A stretch of DNA of 64,000 bases from Pseudoalteromonas sp. T1lg48 (GTDB lineage Bacteria > Pseudomonadota > Gammaproteobacteria > Enterobacterales > Alteromonadaceae), in contig NZ_PQCC01000018.1 in assembly GCF_002964785.1 (NCBI RefSeq), forward strand, positions 682,001-746,000. Direction: 5' to 3'. Positions 58,361 to 64,000 of the stretch are shown here, in pieces; within the stretch, counting starts at the first letter, position 1, and each line of letters starts with the position of its first letter. The position numbers and the translations under genes are program-made. The notes under the pieces were generated by a model, which searched no databases, had not been told where the DNA came from, and worked only from the letters and a program-made list of their open reading frames with translations.

Positions 58361-61300
58361 TTACTCAGATGCCGCTTCGTAACCGAAAATAACATTCGGC
58401 AACTCGGCAACGCCTTGCTCGGTCAGAGGTGGACTAAAGTAATAACCCTGCACCACAAAGCAGTTGTTAGCTTTTAAGAACTCCATCTGCTCCCGGGTTT
58501 CCACCCCTTCGGCCACCACATTAAGGTTCAGCTTTTGCGCCATGGCAATGATCGCCGCGGTGATCGCCATATCGTTCGGATCGTGTGGAATATCCTGCAC
58601 AAAGGAACGGTCGACCTTAAGCACATCGACGGGGAAACGCTTAAGGTAGTTGAGCGACGAATAACCGGTGCCAAAGTCGTCGATGGAAATCGACACTCCA
58701 AGGCGTTTGATATCGTGCAGTTGAGAAATAGCGGTATCCACATCTCCCATCAGCATACTTTCGGTCAACTCCAAATGCAGATTCTTTGGCGCCACCTTGG
58801 TTTGCTCAAGAATATTGGCCAAACAGGGGATCAGGTTGGCATCTTGGAACTGGCGCACCGACAAGTTCACAGAAATATTTGCTTCCAGCCCGGCTTGGGC
58901 ACGACGCGCCGAGAAACGGCAGGCTTCACGTAAGACCCATTCACCGAGTTCAACAATGAGGCCGGTCGCCTCGGCAATAGGAATAAATTTCACCGGCGAA
59001 ATCGCCCCCTGAGTAGGGTGTGTCCAACGTATCAGGGCCTCAAAACCCAGTACCTTACCGGTACGGCTATCAACCTGAGGCTGATAATTGAGGTGGAACT
59101 GACTGTCGCGAATCCCCTGACGCAGCTCGTTTTCAATATACAGGCGTTCATTGGCGGCGGCGTTAAGCTCACTGGAATAGAAATGATAGGTGTTCTTGCC
59201 CTTGGCCTTGGCCTCGTACATGGCCAAGTCGGCATGTTTAAGGAGTTGGTCTTCCTCGCTGCTGTCGTCCGGCGCCATGGTGATACCGATACTGGCGCTG
59301 ACAATCACCTCATTATTTCCGAGGGTGATAGGCTGGTTCAAGGTGCGTTGTATGGTGTGGGCCACGTCTTTAGCACGCTCTTGACTTTCAATGCCACTGA
59401 GCAGCACGGCAAATTCATCGCCGCCAAGACGCGCAATGGTATCCTCGGTACGCAAACGGTTCTTCAAGCGATTGGCCACCTCAACCAGCAGTTGGTCACC
59501 ACTATCATGGCCCAAGGTATCGTTAATACGCTTAAACTCATCGAGGTCGAAATAAAACAGGGCGAAGGCATAATGACCACGCTCGGCCAGTGCCATGGAC
59601 TTGCGCAACTGCATGCGGAAGAAGGTACGGTTAGCCAAACCGGTCAGGGTATCGAAATAAGCCAGTTGCTCCATTTTGCGTTGGCTTTCTTTAACGAAGG
59701 AAATATCCTGCGCCGACACCACATAGCTGTTGACGCCCCCTTCCTCATCACGGATAGGTGAAACACTTAAGGATACCCACAACGCATGGCCGTCGATTTG
59801 CTCCAACATGGTATCACCACGCCAGTAGTTGCGGGTGCGTAAATCGTATTCGATATCATCGTTAAATATCGCCATTTCTTTGGCAATGACGCTCAACAAC
59901 TTAGCATTAGTAAAATGTTCTTCATCAAACCCGGTCATTTCCAGCATTTTCGGGTTTACGTATTCGATTTGCAGCTGATAGTTGGTGATCAACACGCCCG
60001 TTCCCGAGTGCGCCACCGCCTTGGACAAACGATTGGCGGCCTGCTCGGCAATATCTTTTTCTTTAATACGTTGATTCAGGCCCGTGATGGTATTGATCAG
60101 CTCCACACTCATGTCTTTAAAGGAGCCGTTAAGCACACCTATCTCGTCCTTACCCTCGGGTGGAAATTCGGTGTCCATCTTGCCCTTACCGAAGCTGGAG
60201 ACCGCATCCACAAGCAGATAAATACGGCGCAATACCAGTTGATACAAGGCCTGATGCAGTAACAAGGCGACCAGGATAGCATAGAGAATAAACAGCCCTA
60301 AAAACTTAAGCTGCAACGCCTCCAGCGCTTCGAGCGCACTGGATTGCTTACGATAAATACCCACATACCAATCCAGGCCATCAACCTTGCTGATGGTGGT
60401 CAGGTATTGTTCGCCGTCATACTCAAATTCTTCGGTCATGGTCGGCAGTTCGAGACGTAAGGCATCACCAACTAATTTAACCAGTTGGGGATTAATAAAG
60501 TCCGACATACGCAGTGTTCGGCCTTCACGGCCATAACGCTGATAGGTGGCATCATCCAGGTTTGGATGCGCCAACAATTGACCCTTGCCATCCACCACAA
60601 ACATCTGCTGATGCTTATCGTCAATGGGCAAAAAGCTTAGTAAGTTGCTTAGTTCGATATCGGCGCCGGTCAGCGCGGTGTGCTTATCGTTCTGATAAAT
60701 AGGAGTCACTATGCTAACCACCCATTTACGGCCGACCCTATCGTAGTAAACCGGGGTCCACACCGCGAGTCTGTCAGGGTTTTGCTCTGGGCCGACACGG
60801 TTGAAGTTAACCGCATTATTCGCGCGATAATTTTCCGGTGCATCCATGGCCCAGGTTGAAGGGGCTATGCGGACAAAGTCGTCGGCGGTTAACAGGTAAA
60901 AATTAAAAAACTCTTGTGTCAGCGTGGGCGATATAATGCGCCAAAGCTCCTCGGAGCGGGTGAACAACTGTTGATAATAGGAAGAATAATTGGCTTTTGG
61001 CATTACCGCCGCGCTAATACCATCAGGAGTGATGCTGCGCAGAGTTGACTCATCGGTGGTAATAAACTGCGGCATTGGCGCGCTGTAGCCGAGCTCGCCG
61101 GAAAACAGTTCGCGAGCCACGACCGCATTGGCTTGTTCGGCAATATTGGTTTTACTATCAATTAATTGCCCAAACTGACCGATAAACCGCGCACTGTACT
61201 GGTTTAATTGCTCATTTTCCTGAAACATTAACTGCTTTTGCTCAGACTTCAGCATAAACACCGCAGCAAAAATGCCGGCGATCAGGCATATAGCCGAAAT

Positions 61301-61366
61301 CAATACCGAGAGCTTTATGCTTAACGAATGTATGCCAAATCGAGATGGCGGACGCCTATAAACCAC
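58361..61366 (-). CDS. Membrane-bound GGDEF/EAL cyclic-di-GMP enzyme with Cache and PAS domains
   Basis: This 1001-residue protein has helix 1 (about 15-35), a large periplasmic Cache-type sensor (about 40-350, with VVSIVTPIYQNDKHTALTG), helix 2 (about 352-374), HAMP, a PAS domain (about 450-560, GVLITNYQLQIEYVNPKMLE), a GGDEF domain with intact GGDEF and an upstream RxxD inhibitory site (RTED, 5 residues before), and an EAL domain with EALIRW, ELTES, DDFGTGYSSL and AEGVE. Both catalytic centres appear intact, so it could make or break cyclic-di-GMP depending on the periplasmic signal. It stands alone, divergent from pheA. Confidence 0.94.
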   Translation of the reverse strand: MVYRRPPSRFGIHSLSIKLSVLISAICLIAGIFAAVFMLKSEQKQLMFQENEQLNQYSARFIGQFGQLIDSKTNIAEQANAVVARELFSGELGYSAPMPQFITTDESTLRSITPDGISAAVMPKANYSSYYQQLFTRSEELWRIISPTLTQEFFNFYLLTADDFVRIAPSTWAMDAPENYRANNAVNFNRVGPEQNPDRLAVWTPVYYDRVGRKWVVSIVTPIYQNDKHTALTGADIELSNLLSFLPIDDKHQQMFVVDGKGQLLAHPNLDDATYQRYGREGRTLRMSDFINPQLVKLVGDALRLELPTMTEEFEYDGEQYLTTISKVDGLDWYVGIYRKQSSALEALEALQLKFLGLFILYAILVALLLHQALYQLVLRRIYLLVDAVSSFGKGKMDTEFPPEGKDEIGVLNGSFKDMSVELINTITGLNQRIKEKDIAEQAANRLSKAVAHSGTGVLITNYQLQIEYVNPKMLEMTGFDEEHFTNAKLLSVIAKEMAIFNDDIEYDLRTRNYWRGDTMLEQIDGHALWVSLSVSPIRDEEGGVNSYVVSAQDISFVKESQRKMEQLAYFDTLTGLANRTFFRMQLRKSMALAERGHYAFALFYFDLDEFKRINDTLGHDSGDQLLVEVANRLKNRLRTEDTIARLGGDEFAVLLSGIESQERAKDVAHTIQRTLNQPITLGNNEVIVSASIGITMAPDDSSEEDQLLKHADLAMYEAKAKGKNTYHFYSSELNAAANERLYIENELRQGIRDSQFHLNYQPQVDSRTGKVLGFEALIRWTHPTQGAISPVKFIPIAEATGLIVELGEWVLREACRFSARRAQAGLEANISVNLSVRQFQDANLIPCLANILEQTKVAPKNLHLELTESMLMGDVDTAISQLHDIKRLGVSISIDDFGTGYSSLNYLKRFPVDVLKVDRSFVQDIPHDPNDMAITAAIIAMAQKLNLNVVAEGVETREQMEFLKANNCFVVQGYYFSPPLTEQGVAELPNVIFGYEAASE

Positions 61367-61665
61367 AGCCGATCCTTTTTAAGTATCTGGTTTTTTATTA
61401 TTTTAGCCAGCTAGCAAATATAACAGCCACAGCGTTTATGTATAGCCCTTTTTACGCGAATCTTCTGCTAACCCTCCAACAACTAAGACAAAAGAATTAA
61501 CAACAAGATCAATATAGTCGTTATGGGAACAAACGCCCAAAAAATTAATGCCTTAGTCTTGAGTCTGGGGGGATTTTGGGTAAGCAACGAGCGCCGATAA
61601 ATATTTACCCTATTACCGCCATTGGCCTATTGACTTTTAGCCGTCCGAGCCAGTAGATTGAAGCT
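61367..61665. other. Gene-free region between the GGDEF/EAL gene and pheL
   Basis: It should contain the GGDEF/EAL promoter and the pheL-pheA promoter. TTGACT at 61630-61635 is a good -35 box, but the matching -10 (TAGATT, 61654-61659) would place the start on top of the leader ATG, so the true promoter is unresolved. No other feature seen. Confidence 0.35.
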
Positions 61666-61719
61666 ATGAACATTATCTCTTTCGTATTTTTTCGCTTTTT
61701 TATCTACCACCCTTGTTAG
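61666..61719 (+). CDS. pheL: pheA leader peptide (phenylalanine attenuator)
   Basis: The 17-codon frame reads MNIISFVFFRFFIYHPC, with five Phe and one Tyr clustered between residues 6 and 14, followed by TAG. It lies 90 nt upstream of pheA and directly before a strong terminator. This is the arrangement of E. coli pheL, where ribosome stalling on Phe codons prevents termination and turns on pheA. Confidence 0.88.
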   Translation: MNIISFVFFRFFIYHPC

Positions 61720-61784
61720 GGAGGCGCGAGCGAGTACGTGAGATTCACACACATGCTAAGGCCTCCCACACGGGAGGCCTTTTT
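61710..61784 (+). terminator. pheA attenuator: terminator and competing antiterminator
   Basis: The terminator is a 10-bp stem AAGGCCTCCC/GGGAGGCCTT (61758-61767 with 61772-61781) plus a T run. The segment GGGAGGC (61719-61725), right at the leader stop codon, can instead pair with GCCTCCC (61761-61767). It can also be sequestered by CCCT (61710-61713) pairing with AGGG (61718-61721). These give the classic 1:2, 2:3 and 3:4 alternatives. Confidence 0.82.
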
Positions 61785-61810
61785 CGTTTTGGGAATGAGG
61801 AAACCTAATA

Positions 61811-62965
61811 ATGACCAATGATACGCTCCTGGCACTGCGCCGAGACATCAATGAAATCGACTCTGAGCTGTTGATTTTATTGGCAAAGCGCCGCCGCATC
61901 AGCCATTCGGTAGTGGAATATAAAATCGCCAATAACAAGCCCATTCGCGATGAAGCGCGCGAGCAGGAACTACTGGAAAAGCTGATCAGCTACGGTAAAT
62001 CCCTCGGCCTGGATGCCTACTACATTAACAGCGTCTTTCAGCGGGTACTTGAAGACTCGGTACTCCATCAGCAAGCCATGCTGCAGCAAAACCTTAATCC
62101 CGAGGCCTTGGGTGAAACCAACCGAGTAGCCTATCTTGGCGGCCAGGGTTCTTATTCCCAGTTGGCTGTGCACAAATACTTCAGTCGCCGCCCCGGTAAG
62201 CTGGTTGAGATGGGCTGCGCCCAGTTTGATGAGATCACCGGCGCGGTGGAAAAAGGTCAGGCCGACTTCGGCGTGCTACCAATCGAGAACACCAGCTCGG
62301 GCAGCATCAACGAGGTATTCGATTTGTTACAGCATGCCCAAGTCTCCATCGTAGGCGAGGTCACTCACTCTGTAGAACATTGCCTCTTGGTTAAACCCGG
62401 CACCGAGCTGGCGGACATCACCAAGCTTTACGGCCATCCCCAACCTTTTGCCCAGTGTAGTCGCTTTATTCAAGGCCTAAATGACGTCCAACTGGAACAC
62501 TGCGATTCCACCACCAGCGCCATGAAGGCGACGCTTAATTGTGATAACAGTGCTGCTATTGGCTCTGCGGAGGCCGGTAAACATTTAGGCCTAGAGGTGT
62601 TGAAAACAGGCATCGCCAATCAAAGTGAAAACCACAGCCGCTTTATCGTTGTAGCTCGTAAGGCGATGCAGGTATCGACGCAAATACCGACCAAGACCAC
62701 CCTGATTATGGCGACCGAGCAACATGTGGGCTCGCTCGCCGATGCGCTTATGGTCTTTAAGGAGCATGGTATTAACATGGTGAAACTGGAATCACGCCCG
62801 GTCCCGGGCAACCCCTGGGAAGAAGTGTTTTATGTTGATTTAATTGCCAATCTTGCAGAGCCCAAGGTGCAGCGCGCCCTTGAGGACCTTAAAGATCATA
62901 CTCAGTTTGTACGTATCCTGGGTTGCTATCAAAGCGACTCGTTACAAGCGGTGGAAGTAAACTAA
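61811..62965 (+). CDS. pheA: Bifunctional chorismate mutase / prephenate dehydratase
   Basis: This 384-residue protein has an AroQ chorismate mutase domain (1-90, LRRDINEIDSELLILLAKRR), a prephenate dehydratase domain (about 105-285, with AYLGGQGSYSQLAV and the catalytic STTSAMKAT region) and an ACT domain (about 297-375) with the ESRP phenylalanine-binding motif. It converts chorismate to phenylpyruvate and should be feedback-inhibited by Phe. Expression is predicted to be controlled by the upstream pheL attenuator. Confidence 0.97.
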   Translation: MTNDTLLALRRDINEIDSELLILLAKRRRISHSVVEYKIANNKPIRDEAREQELLEKLISYGKSLGLDAYYINSVFQRVLEDSVLHQQAMLQQNLNPEALGETNRVAYLGGQGSYSQLAVHKYFSRRPGKLVEMGCAQFDEITGAVEKGQADFGVLPIENTSSGSINEVFDLLQHAQVSIVGEVTHSVEHCLLVKPGTELADITKLYGHPQPFAQCSRFIQGLNDVQLEHCDSTTSAMKATLNCDNSAAIGSAEAGKHLGLEVLKTGIANQSENHSRFIVVARKAMQVSTQIPTKTTLIMATEQHVGSLADALMVFKEHGINMVKLESRPVPGNPWEEVFYVDLIANLAEPKVQRALEDLKDHTQFVRILGCYQSDSLQAVEVN

Positions 62966-62984
62966 CTTAAAAAACTAACCTAAA

Positions 62985-63018
62985 AAAAGAGCCAGAAGCA
63001 ATTACTTCTGGCTCTTTT
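62985..63018. terminator. Bidirectional terminator between pheA and the discoidin-domain gene
   Basis: A perfect 14-bp stem AAAAGAGCCAGAAG/CTTCTGGCTCTTTT with loop caatta serves both convergent genes. Confidence 0.92.
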
Positions 63019-63032
63019 GCGTTGTGGGCAGG

Positions 63033-64000
63033 TTAATTGTCAAGGCCAATTAACTCGATTTCCGCCAGTTGTACCAAGCCATCATTATTGGCATTTTTAC
63101 TGATACTCAGGCGATAACTGCTGTAGGCGAAGCCGTTGCTAAAACTCAAGGTGCGACGCTCCAACCTTTCATCCCAGCTCTCACCGACCCAGGACGCCAC
63201 TTCAACCCAGGTTTCGCCACCATCATTCGAGCCAAGCAGGCTAAAGTTTTCAGGGTCGCGCTCCGGGGCATCATTGGCACTGGTAATGGCGATTTCACTG
63301 ATCACCTGAGGGGCACTAAAGTCGGCCTGTATCCAGGAAGGGTTTTCAGCCGTTGGTGCGCCCTGCCAGTCGTTATGGTCCAGCCACTTGGTGTTTACGT
63401 CATTATCAAAGGCCTTATCCTGATTTTCGCCATCGCCAATACTAGAGCGCGCACTAAAGAGGGTGCCAGGCAGCTCGGTTAAATCCTGTAACTGATATTG
63501 AGGACCGATAAAACCCACCTCGGCAATTTGCACCAGGCCATCATTGTTGGCATTCGCGCTTACCGACAGGCGGTAATGTGAATAGGCAAGGCCATTGCTC
63601 AGGGCGAAATGACGTTGCTCTAAGCGCTCGGAGAATTCCTCCCCCGCCCAGCTCGCTAATGACAGCCAGGTTTCGCCATCGTTCGAAGCCAACAGCGAGA
63701 AGCTGGCCGGATCGCGCTCGGGCGCATCGTTGGCGCTGGTGATCATCAGCTCATTGACGGCTTGCGCCTCGGCCATATGTACCTGGATCCACGCCGGGTT
63801 TTCCTCGGTGGGTGCGCCCTGCCAGTCATTGTGATCTAACCACTTGGTGCTTACATCTCGGTCAAAGGCCTGCGCCGCGCTTTCTGAGTCACTGATACTA
63901 AAGCGGGCACTGTAGCTGGCGCCATTGCTAAGGGAGTGATCCAGGCCTTCAAGCTCGGGACCAATCAACTCCACTTCCGCAAGTTGCAACAGGCCATCGT
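63033..64000 (-). CDS. Tandem discoidin-like (F5/8 type C) domain protein, C-terminal part
   Basis: The open frame runs off the window end. It encodes at least two tandem domains of about 150 residues, each with ARFSIS/ARSSIG, a KWLDHNDWQGAPT motif, NPxWIQ, TSANDAPERDP and a closing SxNANNDGLVQ[LI]AE. A third copy is indicated by NDGLLQLAE at the edge. This is the jelly-roll layout of galactose-binding/discoidin domains that bind sugars or surfaces. An extracellular or cell-surface role is likely. The N terminus is not visible and the Met-like codon near 63989 is not the start. Confidence 0.8.
   Translation of the reverse strand, partial: DGLLQLAEVELIGPELEGLDHSLSNGASYSARFSISDSESAAQAFDRDVSTKWLDHNDWQGAPTEENPAWIQVHMAEAQAVNELMITSANDAPERDPASFSLLASNDGETWLSLASWAGEEFSERLEQRHFALSNGLAYSHYRLSVSANANNDGLVQIAEVGFIGPQYQLQDLTELPGTLFSARSSIGDGENQDKAFDNDVNTKWLDHNDWQGAPTAENPSWIQADFSAPQVISEIAITSANDAPERDPENFSLLGSNDGGETWVEVASWVGESWDERLERRTLSFSNGFAYSSYRLSISKNANNDGLVQLAEIELIGLDN

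Noticed and set aside
58797..59761. Plus-strand open frames of up to 247 codons inside the GGDEF/EAL gene
   Set aside because: The minus-strand protein has intact GGDEF and EAL motifs; the plus-strand frames are shadows of its codon usage.

Overview
This 64 kb window looks like a chromosomal segment of a marine gammaproteobacterium of the Alteromonadales/Shewanella type. The evidence is a core gene order close to that of Escherichia coli (nlpI, pnp, rpsO, truB, rbfA, infB, nusA, rimP, tRNA-Leu(GAG), secG, glmM, folP, ftsH, rlmE, yhbY), tpiA inserted between glmM and secG, a long class II ilvC divergent from ilvY, and several large TonB-dependent receptors. I cannot assign a genus. I saw no insertion sequence, prophage, integron or CRISPR array.

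Layout. 1-16.3 kb holds the translation/RNA-processing superoperon and the envelope/folate genes, nearly all on the minus strand. It includes a long rimP-nusA-infB leader with terminator-like hairpins and the pnp leader hairpin. 16.4-18.6 kb holds a beta-lactamase-fold serine hydrolase and an unknown lipoprotein. 18.6-21.9 kb is a four-gene sensory module: MipA/OmpV outer-membrane protein, four-cysteine DUF3019-like periplasmic protein, RstA-like response regulator and histidine kinase. 22-28.1 kb holds an NSS transporter, an unknown secreted protein and a TpsB-OmpA pair without a TpsA partner. 28.1-32.8 kb holds ElaA, Spo0M, a Kef-type antiporter, a small unknown protein and a fatty-acid hydroxylase. 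32.9-38.5 kb is a Fur-type iron-related operon (DUF4856-like lipoprotein, imelysin-like lipoprotein, TonB receptor). 38.5-41.6 kb is a second copy of the sensory module on the opposite strand. 41.7-44.3 kb is ilvY/ilvC. 44.4-48.7 kb holds a TPR lipoprotein plus M28 peptidase, GIY-YIG, bamE, rnfH, ratA and smpB. 49-53.2 kb holds a TonB receptor and an AbgT transporter. 53.3-58.3 kb holds yfcL, an ATP-NAD kinase-like gene, epmC, aroC, prmB and smrB. 58.3-64 kb holds a GGDEF/EAL protein, pheA with a Phe-rich attenuator leader peptide (pheL), and the end of a tandem discoidin-type protein.

Three reading frames are broken: infB (one base missing, giving an ATGA stop/start overlap in the middle of the G domain), the second histidine kinase (one base missing at the ATP-binding DDGAGI motif) and the TpsB gene (an in-frame TAA just after the signal peptide). 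The infB and kinase lesions each look like loss of one G from a GG pair, so assembly or sequencing error must be excluded first.

The most interesting unexplained biology is the twice-occurring OmpV/DUF3019/response regulator/kinase module, whose periplasmic member keeps an almost exact cysteine spacing and a basic-aromatic C-terminal tail. Next is the orphan TpsB paired with a proline-rich OmpA protein that carries a coding minisatellite.
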